From the NCBI GenBank assembly GCA_031422555.1, contig JANPLZ010000033.1:72939-136938 (forward strand): a stretch of DNA of 64,000 bases. The letters run 5' to 3'. The stretch's first letter is position 1, and each line of letters starts with the position of its first letter. Source of the stretch: JANNAT01 sp031422555. Its GTDB lineage: Bacteria > Pseudomonadota > Alphaproteobacteria > Rhodobacterales > Rhodobacteraceae. Below the pieces are notes generated by a model that was given only the letters and a program-made list of their open reading frames with translations, was not told the DNA's origin and made no database searches. This document shows, one piece after another, positions 43,498 through 53,432 of this stretch. The translations under genes and the position numbers were made by a program.

Positions 43498-44106
43498 TCA
43501 GCCACCAGCTGTGTCAAAAATAGCATAGCCGACGCCGGACGAAATCCACTGTTTTGATTTAACCACCGCCCCGCCTGCATCAATCCAGTATTCATTCTTG
43601 ATAATCCCCGCATCGCTTTGGCAGGTTTCCAAAACATGATAGGCCACGGCAGGATCGTCTGCCGTCAAAACCGGGGTCACCACACAGTCATAGCTGCGGC
43701 GCACTGGCGTATCGAGACCGTTCAGAAAGGTGTTAACGCGGGGATGTGCGGGGGCGGCGTCTGACAGATCGGCCACCGATGGCACGTCCGCCGACATCAA
43801 ATCCATGCCAAATCCCCGCGTTGATATCAGCAAGCCATCGCGCAACGCCACTTGCGCGCCGTCCGCTGCCATCCACAAAACAACATCGCCTTTGACCGCA
43901 AGCTGTTGAATTGGAAACTTTATACCGCGCGACACCAAAGTCATGGTGATCGAAGCGCTGTCTTTGGCAGGCTTGGCTATGATCGGTGATGTGCCGCCCC
44001 CCACCCGCGACATCGCGGCTTTTGCCAAAGGCACTGCGGCGCAACCGGTCAGCAGCCCAACAGCGATCAGGCCAAGCCCCGCCAGCAAACAACGCCCGTG
44101 GTTCAT
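43498..44106 (-). CDS. yjbF: YjbF/GfcB-family outer-membrane lipoprotein
   Basis: 202 residues from ATG 44106, chosen because it overlaps the yjbH stop (ATGA). Lipobox LLTGC puts the lipidated residue at Cys22. The mature part follows the YjbF pattern: ASITMTLVSRGIKFPIQQLAVKG, then RDGLLISTRGFGMDLMSAD, and YDCVVTPVL. YjbF proteins assist secretion of group 4 capsule or other exopolysaccharide. Function in the complex is not well defined. Confidence 0.88.
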   Translation of the reverse strand: MNHGRCLLAGLGLIAVGLLTGCAAVPLAKAAMSRVGGGTSPIIAKPAKDSASITMTLVSRGIKFPIQQLAVKGDVVLWMAADGAQVALRDGLLISTRGFGMDLMSADVPSVADLSDAAPAHPRVNTFLNGLDTPVRRSYDCVVTPVLTADDPAVAYHVLETCQSDAGIIKNEYWIDAGGAVVKSKQWISSGVGYAIFDTAGG

Positions 44107-46220
44107 TTCCAAAACCGCCCCCATTTGGCATCAAGATCGCCGGTATGATACTCGCGCACGGTTTCATAAAGCCGGCCATCTACCGCCAGACGCGCGCCGC
44201 CATCCCGCAGAATTGGCTGGATGGTGTTTTTATATTTCTTGCGCGTTTGTTTGCCCAAAGCCCAGGCATAGGGAATTTCAATCCGGATGCCTTTATCAAA
44301 AGACCCCTCGCCAAACTGATCAAACGGCACATCGGTCAGCGTGGCATAGGCACCAATTTTCCAACCATTTGCGAATTGACGGTCAATCGACAGAGTCGCA
44401 CCAACGTCGCCTGCCAAGTAGCGGCCAACGTCCACTTGGGCCTGAAAGCCGTTTTTGAAGGCGTAATAGCCCGACACATGCCCGGTGACGGTGCCGTAAT
44501 CCTGAAACCCCAAAAGTTGGTCGAAATTGCGCTGTTTGACATAGTTCACTTCAACGCCCAGCGCGTAGGGCTTGTCCACTTGCTTCCACAGCAGTTCTGC
44601 CGAAACGCCGCCGAACATCCGTTCGAGATAACCCACCGTGACCCGGCTATAAAGATCAGGCGCGGGTTTGGTATACCAGGCAAGGGTCAGATTTTCGAGC
44701 GCCGGATCGCCTTCGCGGTCATATATGGCGGAATCACTGCGCACATGCTGCAAAGGCGAGGACGAAACGCGGGTTGACTGATCCAGATTGCCTGCAAATT
44801 TCTTGGTGACCGACCCCGACAAGACCAGACCCGGCACGATGTCATAGCGCAAGTTTGCCCGCACACCGACATCAATGCGCAACGGATTGTCCGGTGCAAA
44901 AAGCGCGGTGCGCACGTAAGGCGCAAGGCCCCAGTCAAATTTCGGATAAAGCCCCTTGCCCATCACCGCGCCATCCGGCTGCGCCCCGGCCACGGTTACG
45001 ATTTGGGCACGGGCCAGCATTTCGGCGTCTTGGTTGGCCGAAAATTCCAGCTCTTCCAGATCAGACCGGCGCAGCACCACTTTGGACAGCGCAAGGCCGT
45101 CAGATACGGGGACAATTTCAAATGTCTCAACCCCGGCAGGCAGCACCGCAGCCATGGCGCGCGATGTGCGGCCAATCGCTTGGGGGGCGTTGTCGATCCG
45201 GATGTTGCGTATGCGCAATTGCGCGCCGCTTGCGGTCATCGCGAAAGATTCGACGATGATGCCATCCTTAGCCAGCAGCTTTTGCAACCTGTCCCGGGTT
45301 TTGGTGACAGACCCCGCTTCAAATACCGTATCATCCGACCAGCCAGCACTGCCCGGACGGTTCTTGATTGGCAGCGGCCCTGCCCCCAGTTGCCCGCCAG
45401 CCGGGCTGCGCTTGGGGTCCAGAATGATTTGGGCGGAAACACCAATCTCTGATCCGTAAAGCGAATAAAGGCCAACCCGCAATACTTCGGCCACCTGATA
45501 TTCAAAGCCATAGTTGAACGGGCTGCTGCGATCGAATGTTTGGCGAAAACCGGCTTCGGTGGCATAGATATCGGACGAATATTCGGCCTTGAAGCCCAGC
45601 TTTTTGGTGATCTGCCATTCCACCCCGGCAAAGGGTGCGACATCGCCTTTGAACCATTCGCCCAAGCGCGGCCGGCCGCCCAAGCCAACCTCGGCGACGG
45701 GTCTTGGGCCAAACGGCGCACCGATGGACCCATAGCTGCCAAGCCGCCCCCAGCCCAATCCGGCTGTTACCTTGACCGTGCTGCCGATGGATTTGGTGGC
45801 GACAAGATATTCACCCGCCATCAGGCCGGTGCCGATGATGTCTTGAATCCCCACCGACACGGCGGGCAAATAGTCAGTTTCCTTGATAAGTTGATAGCGC
45901 AGGTCAAAACTGCGGTCGAAGTTGGTTTCCAAGGGCGACGGAATCACATCGTCCCATTTGCGAAACGAGGTATACCGAAAGCTGCCGGACAAGCGGGGTG
46001 TGACCTGAAATGTCAGCGTTGTGCGGCCAATCGGGCCAAAGCCCGATCTTGTTACCGAAAACGCGCCGTCGGGCTGCGTTTCGCCGCTGGGCATATCGAT
46101 CAACCCGGTGACGCCGGAAAACGCCAGCGTCGGCTTCATTTCGGCAACGGCCATCGGTGCCGCGGTGCTTGCCAGAACGCCTGCCACCACACCCCAAAAT
46201 ACGTTTCGTAGTGCCGTCAT
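44103..46220 (-). CDS. yjbH: YjbH-family outer-membrane exopolysaccharide protein
   Basis: 705 residues from ATG 46220. Signal peptide about 1-28 (ending AVAEM). The mature protein begins with the YjbH hallmark GLIDMPSGETQPDGAF and has a C-terminal half rich in alternating aromatic beta strands ending FRYTSF-like and WGRFWK segments, consistent with a beta-barrel porin. It should provide the outer-membrane route for a polymer, working with YjbF encoded next. The GfcC/YjbG partner of enterobacteria is missing from this cluster. Confidence 0.9.
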   Translation of the reverse strand: MTALRNVFWGVVAGVLASTAAPMAVAEMKPTLAFSGVTGLIDMPSGETQPDGAFSVTRSGFGPIGRTTLTFQVTPRLSGSFRYTSFRKWDDVIPSPLETNFDRSFDLRYQLIKETDYLPAVSVGIQDIIGTGLMAGEYLVATKSIGSTVKVTAGLGWGRLGSYGSIGAPFGPRPVAEVGLGGRPRLGEWFKGDVAPFAGVEWQITKKLGFKAEYSSDIYATEAGFRQTFDRSSPFNYGFEYQVAEVLRVGLYSLYGSEIGVSAQIILDPKRSPAGGQLGAGPLPIKNRPGSAGWSDDTVFEAGSVTKTRDRLQKLLAKDGIIVESFAMTASGAQLRIRNIRIDNAPQAIGRTSRAMAAVLPAGVETFEIVPVSDGLALSKVVLRRSDLEELEFSANQDAEMLARAQIVTVAGAQPDGAVMGKGLYPKFDWGLAPYVRTALFAPDNPLRIDVGVRANLRYDIVPGLVLSGSVTKKFAGNLDQSTRVSSSPLQHVRSDSAIYDREGDPALENLTLAWYTKPAPDLYSRVTVGYLERMFGGVSAELLWKQVDKPYALGVEVNYVKQRNFDQLLGFQDYGTVTGHVSGYYAFKNGFQAQVDVGRYLAGDVGATLSIDRQFANGWKIGAYATLTDVPFDQFGEGSFDKGIRIEIPYAWALGKQTRKKYKNTIQPILRDGGARLAVDGRLYETVREYHTGDLDAKWGRFWK

Positions 46221-46342
46221 GCCCACAAACCCTTGCAACGCGAAGCCACTGCAGCACATCGCCTAGTCAATTCATAAGACACACAGGCCGCCAACACCAC
46301 ATGCCGTATGGCGTTTATCTGTGGGTATCGACAGAATTCCGC

Positions 46343-48340
46343 TTATTGTATGCGTTCGCCCGGCGCCAGCGTCCGACGCGGCGGATCGGGCAGCCGCAGG
46401 TCTGCAGGTGGCAAAAGCTGCTGATCAGAGCCATGCCAGACATGATCGACGATCTCGCTGTTGGGCTGATAGCCGGTTGGGGCGTCGATCAGGGTTTTGC
46501 GGATAAGGTCCATATCATTGCAGTCGCAGGCGCGCAGCAACGCATTCAGAATGACGGCCAGATCGTCCGGACTTTTGAAAATCTCGGTGGCGGTCATGAT
46601 GCGCGGATGCGCTGTGGCAAGCGGATTGTCCCCGATCAGCAATTCTTCAAACAGCTTTTCGCCCGGGCGCAGTTTTGTAAAGACGATGCCAATTTCACCG
46701 GTTTCAACGGCAACAAGCTGTTTATCAGCAAACAACACCGGTTTCAGCCCATGCAAGCGCGCCATCCGTGCTGCCAGATCGGCGATGCGCACCGGCTCTC
46801 CCATATCCAGCACAAAAACGTCGCCACCTTGCGCCATGGATCCGGCCTGAATCACCAGTTGTGCAGCTTCGGGGATGGTCATGAAAAAGCGGGTGATGTC
46901 GGGATGGGTCACCGTGATCGGGCCGCCTGCCTCAATCTGGCGCGAAAACAACGGGATCACCGACCCGGACGAGCCAAGCACGTTGCCGAACCGCACCATG
47001 GATATCACGGTGGTGCAATTGCTTTTGGACTGCGCCATCGACTGACACACCATTTCGGCCAGCCGCTTGGACGCACCCATGATATTGGTGGGACGCACGG
47101 CTTTGTCGGTGGAAATCATCGTAAAGGACCGCACCCCGGTTGCAATCGCCGCTTCGAGGACAGTTTTGGTGCCAAAGACGTTGTTCAGGATGCCTTCGAT
47201 CACGTTTTGCTCGACCAAAGGCACGTGTTTGAACGCGGCAGCGTGATAAACGGTCTGCACTTCGAACAAGCGCATGGTGCTTTCCACCCGGGTGGCGGTT
47301 TGAACAGATCCCAGAACCGGCACGATCTGCACCGCCAGTTTGGCCGTCTGCTTTGTTGCCTGCAATTCCTGCTCGATCGCGTAAAGCGCCAGCTCTGACA
47401 GCTCAAACAGCACAATCCGGCGGGGGGCCAGTCGCAATATCTGGCGGCACAGTTCGGCCCCGATCGACCCGCCTGCCCCCGTGACCATCACCACTTTGCC
47501 CGTGATATTGGCGGCCAAAAGGTCTGGCTTTGGATCAATCGGATCGCGGCCCAGCAGGTCTTCGATGCCAATTTCGTTCAACTCATCAATCCGCGCCTTG
47601 CCCGACGTCATGTCATCCAACCCCGGGATCGTCCGCAGATGCACCGGATACTTTTCCAGCGATTTCAGAATTTCACTGCGTCGCAGCTTGGTGGCGGACG
47701 GAATTGCCAACAACACCGCGCGCACGCCGTTTGACTCGATCAGGGTCTGGATGTCCTCAACCGGATAGACCCGCAAGCCGTTGACAAGCATGCCTTGTTC
47801 CTGAGGATCATCGTCGAAGAACGCAACCGGCAGATAATCAGACCCCTGCCGCAGCACTTGCAGCAATTGCCGCCCTGCCATCCCCGCGCCATAGATAACG
47901 ACGGGTTGCTTGCGCCGGTTCAGACTGTTGGCCACCCATTCGCGAAAGCCAAATCGAACGCCGGCGACGGTCAGAAACACCAAAACCGTATAGAAAATCG
48001 GCACCGACCGCGGGATCGGCAGACCGGCGACAAGCGCCACCAGCCCCAAAGCCATACCAGACAGTGCGGCCCCCAGCCCGATTGCGGCCAACGCCCGGCT
48101 GGCGATATAGCGGATCACGGCAAGGTAAAATCCCAGCCTGATGAAAAGAAAGATTGTAAACGGTGCGACGATTACCAACGCGGTCCAGGATTTGATATCG
48201 CTGGCAAAAGCAAAGCTGTCCAACCGCAGCCACATCGCCACCACAAAGGATGCCGCCAGCAGGCAAAGATCGACAGACACTTGGACGGCGCGCTTTCGGC
48301 TGCGGCTAAGACCAAGCATGCGAAGCATATAAGGCTTCAT
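46343..48340 (-). CDS. Membrane-bound nucleotide-sugar epimerase/dehydratase (CapD/FlaA1/PglF type)
   Basis: 665 residues. Four N-terminal membrane helices (about 20-130), a CoA-binding-like Rossmann region (about 140-260), then the SDR domain with GAGGSIGAELCRQI, ending before a proline-rich tail. Family members remove water from UDP-GlcNAc to give a 4-keto sugar for capsule, O-antigen or protein glycosylation. The C-terminal SDR carries the catalytic MGASKRLAEM-type segment. It starts the minus-strand polysaccharide block with yjbH, 122 bases upstream of that gene. Confidence 0.92.
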   Translation of the reverse strand: MKPYMLRMLGLSRSRKRAVQVSVDLCLLAASFVVAMWLRLDSFAFASDIKSWTALVIVAPFTIFLFIRLGFYLAVIRYIASRALAAIGLGAALSGMALGLVALVAGLPIPRSVPIFYTVLVFLTVAGVRFGFREWVANSLNRRKQPVVIYGAGMAGRQLLQVLRQGSDYLPVAFFDDDPQEQGMLVNGLRVYPVEDIQTLIESNGVRAVLLAIPSATKLRRSEILKSLEKYPVHLRTIPGLDDMTSGKARIDELNEIGIEDLLGRDPIDPKPDLLAANITGKVVMVTGAGGSIGAELCRQILRLAPRRIVLFELSELALYAIEQELQATKQTAKLAVQIVPVLGSVQTATRVESTMRLFEVQTVYHAAAFKHVPLVEQNVIEGILNNVFGTKTVLEAAIATGVRSFTMISTDKAVRPTNIMGASKRLAEMVCQSMAQSKSNCTTVISMVRFGNVLGSSGSVIPLFSRQIEAGGPITVTHPDITRFFMTIPEAAQLVIQAGSMAQGGDVFVLDMGEPVRIADLAARMARLHGLKPVLFADKQLVAVETGEIGIVFTKLRPGEKLFEELLIGDNPLATAHPRIMTATEIFKSPDDLAVILNALLRACDCNDMDLIRKTLIDAPTGYQPNSEIVDHVWHGSDQQLLPPADLRLPDPPRRTLAPGERIQ

Positions 48341-48659
48341 CTTAACATCCTAAATTCACAGGTTTCACTAACTGACACACACCGACGCTTCGCGCTATGC
48401 GTGTGTTAGCATGAACAACGCGCAATGAACATATTTGTTCCAGCAATTATCAATTGCACCCGGATTTTCAGCAAAATTGCGCGCATCAGGGATTTTGATG
48501 CCTGCCTGCCCCAGAACTCAGGGCAAATGCCCGCAAGTGTCGGGTGCGGAAATATCTGGCGCGCGGTGGTCTTAAGCGGGGTTAACCACTTTGCCCTAGG
48601 CTGGTTTATCAAATGCGGTGGTTTCGCCGCGCCCAGATAAATTCAAGCGAGGATGCCGG
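48341..48659. other. 319-base divergent intergenic region between the CapD-like and beta-helix genes
   Basis: No gene is visible. It carries the leader of the CapD-like gene (AGGATG site next to 48340) and an imperfect hairpin, CTGACACAC (48372-48380) pairing with GTGTGTTAG (48401-48409) with one G-T pair and a small inner stem. The middle is moderately AT-rich and probably holds divergent promoters, but I find no box pair good enough to name. AGCGAGGA precedes the beta-helix start. Confidence 0.6.
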
Positions 48660-50945
48660 ATGAACAAAGCAATCACCGAAGGTTTGGTTTTGATGCCACC
48701 GCCGTTTTCGGCTGGCCTGACCTTGTGGTCGCGCGAAGATGGCAGGCCGGGTGAAGGGTCTTATGATGCGCAGGCCAATGCGGCCTTTGTGCCGTCCGAT
48801 CAGGATTTCGCCGGATGTCTGGAATTGCAAAAGACCCAGTCGGTGCAAAAATTGCGGTGTTTTCAGCAAATTCCGATCCAGCCGGGGCTGTATTTGCGGG
48901 TCAGCGCGCGTGTCAAGGCGATCAGCGGCGCGTTGCCATCGGTGCGCATCGCGGGGTGGGCGGGCAATGGATCGGGTGCCAATGTCACCTCGGCGGTGCA
49001 GCAATCGGCGGCGGTGGCGCTGACCAGCTATGGCACTGTGATCACCGTCAGCGCCATCATCGGGTCGGGCAACCGCCAAGGCGTGAACATGGTCTGGGGC
49101 ACCGCCCCCGCCTATGGCCATTTCGGGCTTGATCTGACCGGGGCCACCGGCGGCGTTGTGCGGATCGATGATATCACCATCGAGGACGTAACGTCGGTGT
49201 TTCACAACGACATGTTCGACTGGCTGGATGTGCGCGATTATGGTGCCATCGGCGACGGTGTAACCGATGACCGGCCCGCCTTTGATGCGGCTGACACGGC
49301 AGCGGCGGGGCGCACGGTGGTGGTCTCGCCGGGCAATTATTTTCTGGCATCCCACATGACCTTTGAAAACCCGGTCAAGTTTGAGGGCACCATCACGATG
49401 CCCGATCAGCAACGTCTTGCCTGCACCCGCAATTTCAACCTTGATACCTATGCCGCCGCATTTGGCACCGAACTGATGGGGTTCAAAAAGGCGTTGCAGG
49501 CGTTGTTTTACTTTACCGATCACGTGGCACTGGATCTGAACGGCCGCCGGGTGGAATTGACCGAGCCGATTGACGTGGCCGCGCTGACCGGCCTGACCAG
49601 TTTCAGCCAACGCAGGCTGTTGTCGCATGGCCAGTTGACGGTAACACCGGGTGCGGCGTGGACGACGCAAACTGTCAGTGCCGTTGCCACATATTCCACC
49701 GCGCAACCGTCAACGCTGACCGGCGTGGCCAATATATCCAGCATTCCGGTGGGCGCGCGGGTCAGTGGCAGTGGCGTGGGCCGTGAGGTTTATGTCACCT
49801 CCAAAAATATAGCTGCCGCAACGATTGAGCTAAGCCTGCCGTTGGTGGCCACCGGAACGCGGACATTCACCTTTGATCGCTACCGTTATATGCTTGATTT
49901 CGCGGGCTTTAGCGATCTATCCAAGTTTGAAATCACCAGCATCGAATTTCTGTGCGGTGGCAATGCCAGCGGCATCAATCTGGCCCAGCAGGGCAGCGCA
50001 TTCTTGGTGACCGATTGCGTGATCAACCGCCCCAAAGACCGCGCGGTCACGTCAAGTGGGCGCGGCTGTCAGGACCTGCATCTGGACAACTGTCAGTTTA
50101 TCTCGAACGAACAAGGATTTCGCGCGCAAGACCGCACCACGCTGGTCTTTAATGCCAATTCGAACGACATCAAAATCCGCAACAACCGCGCGGTGCGTTT
50201 TGCGCATTTTGGTATCGTGGCCGGGTCGGGCAGCATCTTTGTCGGCAACCACTTTTTTGGTGGTGACGAGGAAACCAATGGCGTGCGCCGCGCCGGATTG
50301 GTGCTGACCCTGCCCAATTCAAAAACCTATATCACCGGCAATTACATCGACAATTGCTTTGTGGAATTGTCGAATGAACATGACGACCGCCCCGAATACA
50401 GTTCGGAATTTTCCTTTGGCGGCCTGACAATGACCGGCAATGTGTTTACCGCCCAAGATACCGGACCATGGTTTCGCTGGATCGTGATAACACCGCGCGG
50501 GCCAGGGCATTTCGTGTCGGGGCTGGCGGTGACCAGCAACGTGTTTCGTACCCGCAACGGCGATATTGACCGGGTCGAGATGGTGGATACCACCCATGCC
50601 ACGCTGGCCTTCAACTCGTTTCGCAACGTGACGTTCGAGGCGAATACGTTCAACGGCGTTGTGCAGCCCACGGCCAGCCCGGTCATGGTGGAACACACCC
50701 AAAACACCGTCGCCGATACTTGGGTGATTGATGCTTCGGCGTATTTGCCGTTTGGCGCGCGGGCTCGCAATGTGATGGGCTTGGTGTCCGAGGGGCCAGT
50801 CAGCAACGCAAGCAACGTCAACCAATACATCATGCCCTATGTTTTGGTCGAACAGGGTCTGAATCAGGCGTTTGTGCATGTCAAATGGCAATCGCCTGTC
50901 AAAGGCCGCGTGCAGGCGACCATTCGCTGCGACAATCCGGTGTAA
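48660..50945 (+). CDS. Right-handed beta-helix protein of the pectate lyase superfamily (GH28-related/tailspike type)
   Basis: 761 residues from ATG 48660. The first 180 residues look like a carbohydrate-binding jelly-roll (SREDGRPGEGSYD, IRIDDITIED). Then comes the Pectate_lyase_3 opening DVRDYGAIGDGVTDDRPAF near residue 190, and many beta-helix coils to about residue 690 (NNRAVRFAHFGIVAGSG, ITGNYIDNC, VTSNVFRTRNG). No signal peptide and no RTX repeats are visible, so the export route is unclear. Its place beside polysaccharide export genes suggests it binds or cleaves the polymer. Enzyme activity unproven. Confidence 0.82.
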   Translation: MNKAITEGLVLMPPPFSAGLTLWSREDGRPGEGSYDAQANAAFVPSDQDFAGCLELQKTQSVQKLRCFQQIPIQPGLYLRVSARVKAISGALPSVRIAGWAGNGSGANVTSAVQQSAAVALTSYGTVITVSAIIGSGNRQGVNMVWGTAPAYGHFGLDLTGATGGVVRIDDITIEDVTSVFHNDMFDWLDVRDYGAIGDGVTDDRPAFDAADTAAAGRTVVVSPGNYFLASHMTFENPVKFEGTITMPDQQRLACTRNFNLDTYAAAFGTELMGFKKALQALFYFTDHVALDLNGRRVELTEPIDVAALTGLTSFSQRRLLSHGQLTVTPGAAWTTQTVSAVATYSTAQPSTLTGVANISSIPVGARVSGSGVGREVYVTSKNIAAATIELSLPLVATGTRTFTFDRYRYMLDFAGFSDLSKFEITSIEFLCGGNASGINLAQQGSAFLVTDCVINRPKDRAVTSSGRGCQDLHLDNCQFISNEQGFRAQDRTTLVFNANSNDIKIRNNRAVRFAHFGIVAGSGSIFVGNHFFGGDEETNGVRRAGLVLTLPNSKTYITGNYIDNCFVELSNEHDDRPEYSSEFSFGGLTMTGNVFTAQDTGPWFRWIVITPRGPGHFVSGLAVTSNVFRTRNGDIDRVEMVDTTHATLAFNSFRNVTFEANTFNGVVQPTASPVMVEHTQNTVADTWVIDASAYLPFGARARNVMGLVSEGPVSNASNVNQYIMPYVLVEQGLNQAFVHVKWQSPVKGRVQATIRCDNPV

Positions 50946-51232
50946 CGCCGCGGGCCGCGCATGTTGGTGCCCAAGTTTTGGCGCAATGCAACAGGGGCGG
51001 AAGCGACCGCGAATCACTGCGCCAATCCGCTGGGTGATTCCTTTTGCCGCCCCCGTCTGACGCGCGGGGGCGGATAAATTGCCGGTTGTTTGCAGATAAA
51101 GTCTGCACAACCGTCCCGTCTTGCGGGGCAGTCTGCGATCTAGCCGTGCTTTAATGCCGACCGCCGTGATGACGGCAAAACAGAATTTTCGGTTTCTTTA
51201 CTAAAGTTACACCCCGCGCTGTCAATTAATTT

Positions 51233-51247
51233 ACATAATAATTATGT
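51233..51247. promoter_or_regulatory. Palindrome upstream of acs
   Basis: ACATAA-TAA-TTATGT is a perfect 6-bp inverted repeat with a 3-base centre, in AT-rich DNA 13 bases upstream of the proposed -35 box of acs. Position suits an activator site. No known consensus is claimed. Confidence 0.35.
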
Positions 51248-51259
51248 GTTAAAAATAAG

Positions 51260-51289
51260 TTGATATGAAATTTACATTTCCTGTATGCT
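51260..51289 (+). promoter_or_regulatory. Candidate sigma-70 promoter of acs
   Basis: TTGATA (51260-51265), an 18-base spacer and TATGCT (51284-51289) lie about 85 bases before the acs ATG, in the most AT-rich stretch of the region. Confidence 0.4.
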
Positions 51290-51374
51290 CTTTGCATCAC
51301 CTTCTTTGCGTGCCCTTGCGCAAACCCCTTATGGGCGGCTCTACTGCCGTCCTTGGGGAAATGGAGGAGCTAAC

Positions 51375-53339
51375 ATGGCAGTTCAAAAGCAAATGACAGG
51401 CGTATATCCGGCATCGAAAGAGTTTGTTGCGACGGCGCATGCCAATGCTGAAACCTATGCGGCCCTTTATGCAGACTCGGTGGCCAACCCGGATGCATTC
51501 TGGGGCCGTGAGGGCCAGCGGATTGACTGGATCACCCCCTATACCCAAGTCAAAAACACCGATTTCACCTTTGGTCAGGTCAGCATCAAATGGTTCGAGG
51601 ACGGTGTGCTGAACGTTGCCGCCAACTGTATCGACCGCCACCTTGCCACCCGCGGCGATCAAACCGCGATCATCTTTGAACCCGATGATCCCAAATCCGC
51701 CGCCCAGCACATTAGCTATAAAACCCTGTCAGACAAAGTGAATCGCTTTGCCAATGTCTTGTTGGCCAACGGCGTGGTGCGCGGCGACCGGGTGGTGATC
51801 TACATGCCGATGATCCCCGAAGCCGCCTATGCCATGCTGGCCTGTGCGCGCATCGGTGCAATCCATTCGATTGTGTTTGCAGGGTTTTCCCCCGATGCCT
51901 TGGCCAACCGGATCAATGATTGTGCGGCCAAACTGGTAATCACCGCCGATACCGCCCCGCGCGGCGGCAAGCGCACCGCGTTGAAATCCAACACCGATGC
52001 CGCCCTTTTGCATTGCTCGGACAAGGTCTTGTGTCTGGTGGTCAAACACACCGGCGAGCAAATTCACTGGACCGACGGGCGCGATATCGACGTGTTGGCG
52101 CAAATGGCCGCCGCTTCGCCGGTTTGCCCGCCCGCAGCAATGAATGCCGAAGATCCGCTGTTTATCTTGTATACATCCGGGTCCACCGGCAAGCCCAAGG
52201 GCGTGGTGCATACATCGGGCGGCTATCTGGTTTATGCCGCGATGACGCATCAATACACTTTTGATTATCACGACGGCGACGTGTTCTGGTGCACCGCCGA
52301 TGTCGGCTGGGTCACCGGGCATAGCTATATCATCTACGGTCCTTTGGCCAATGGTGCGACGACGGTGATGTTCGAAGGGGTGCCAACATACCCCGACGCC
52401 GGGCGGTTCTGGGAAGTAATTGCCAAGCATAAGGTCAATCAGTTCTACACGGCCCCCACCGCCATTCGAGCGTTGATGGCGATGGGCCCCGAGTGGGTGG
52501 AAAAGCACGATCTTTCCAGCCTTAAATTGTTGGGATCGGTCGGAGAGCCGATCAACCCCGAAGCGTGGAATTGGTATAATATTCATGTCGGAAAGGGCAA
52601 ATGCCCGATCGTGGATACGTTCTGGCAGACCGAAACCGGCGGGCATATGATCACGCCGCTGCCGGGTGCGATTGCGGCCAAGCCCGGATCGGCGACCAAG
52701 CCGTTCTTTGGCGTGGTGCCAGTGGTGCTGGATGCCGCGTCGGGGGTGGTTCAGGCCGACATCGCCGCCGAAGGGGTTTTGTGCATCGCTGACAGTTGGC
52801 CGGGCCAGATGCGCACGCTTTGGGGCGATCATCAGCGCTTTCAAGAGGCGTATTTTCAGCAGTACAAAGGTTATTACTTTACCGGGGACGGATGTCGGCG
52901 CGACGCCGATGGCGATTACTGGATCACCGGGCGGGTGGATGACGTGATCAACGTCTCGGGCCACCGCATGGGCACCGCCGAAGTGGAATCCGCGCTGGTT
53001 GCCCACCCTGCCGTGGCCGAGGCTGCGGTGGTGGGCTATCCGCACGAAATCAAGGGACAAGGCATCTATGCCTATGTCACTCTGATGCAGTCGGAAGCGC
53101 CGTCTGACGCGCTGCGTAAAGATCTGATCAAATGGGTGCGCACCGAAATCGGCCCCTTTGCCAGCCCGGATCTGATCCAATGGGCGCCCGGCCTGCCGAA
53201 AACCCGGTCCGGCAAGATCATGCGCCGCATCTTGCGCAAAATCGCCGAAAACGACTGTGCCAGTTTGGGCGATATCTCGACTTTGGCCGATCCATCGGTG
53301 GTGGAACAGCTGATTGAAAACCGGATGAACACGGCCTGA
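51375..53339 (+). CDS. acs: Acetyl-CoA synthetase (AMP-forming)
   Basis: 654 residues from ATG 51375, preceded by GGAGGAG. ANL-superfamily motifs are intact: P-loop [23 protein letters not shown] in the acyl-binding region and the C-terminal RSGKIMRR with catalytic Lys near 614, the residue controlled by acetylation in homologues. It converts acetate, ATP and CoA to acetyl-CoA. The next gene, 93 bases on, encodes an MFS transporter that may import its substrate. Propionate can be a secondary substrate. Confidence 0.95.
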   Translation: MAVQKQMTGVYPASKEFVATAHANAETYAALYADSVANPDAFWGREGQRIDWITPYTQVKNTDFTFGQVSIKWFEDGVLNVAANCIDRHLATRGDQTAIIFEPDDPKSAAQHISYKTLSDKVNRFANVLLANGVVRGDRVVIYMPMIPEAAYAMLACARIGAIHSIVFAGFSPDALANRINDCAAKLVITADTAPRGGKRTALKSNTDAALLHCSDKVLCLVVKHTGEQIHWTDGRDIDVLAQMAAASPVCPPAAMNAEDPLFILYTSGSTGKPKGVVHTSGGYLVYAAMTHQYTFDYHDGDVFWCTADVGWVTGHSYIIYGPLANGATTVMFEGVPTYPDAGRFWEVIAKHKVNQFYTAPTAIRALMAMGPEWVEKHDLSSLKLLGSVGEPINPEAWNWYNIHVGKGKCPIVDTFWQTETGGHMITPLPGAIAAKPGSATKPFFGVVPVVLDAASGVVQADIAAEGVLCIADSWPGQMRTLWGDHQRFQEAYFQQYKGYYFTGDGCRRDADGDYWITGRVDDVINVSGHRMGTAEVESALVAHPAVAEAAVVGYPHEIKGQGIYAYVTLMQSEAPSDALRKDLIKWVRTEIGPFASPDLIQWAPGLPKTRSGKIMRRILRKIAENDCASLGDISTLADPSVVEQLIENRMNTA

Positions 53340-53400
53340 CTTTGGGTCAGACCATGAACATCGCGGACGACAAGACCGCACGCGGCGGTCACACATAAAC

Positions 53401-53414
53401 CCGGCAAAAGCCGG
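53401..53414 (+). terminator. Small GC hairpin between acs and the MFS gene
   Basis: CCGGC-AAAA-GCCGG lies 61 bases after the acs stop and just before the AAGGGAGGG ribosome-binding site of the MFS gene. It may partly attenuate or process the acs transcript. Confidence 0.4.
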
Positions 53415-53432
53415 ACTAAGGGAGGGTTACCA

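Larger units (their letters stand above)
50946..51374. other. 429-base intergenic region with a chain of stem-loops and the acs promoter
   Basis: No gene is visible. From 50993 to 51176 it holds a series of stems: GGGGCGG (50994-51000) with CCGCCCC (51047-51053) enclosing GAATCAC/GTGATTC (51011-51017, 51034-51040); the same CCGCCCCC (51047-51054) alternatively pairs with GGGGGCGG (51066-51073); a 12-bp stem with a TT bulge at 51083-51113; and GCCGT-GATG-ACGGC at 51163-51176. The GC-rich part gives way to AT-rich DNA after 51180. It may be the 3' end of the beta-helix transcript, an independent small RNA or a regulatory leader. Confidence 0.55.

Noticed and set aside
51181..51290. Replication or mobile-element origin in the AT-rich stretch before acs
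   Set aside because: No iterons, DnaA-box cluster or mobility genes are visible. A promoter region explains the AT-richness.
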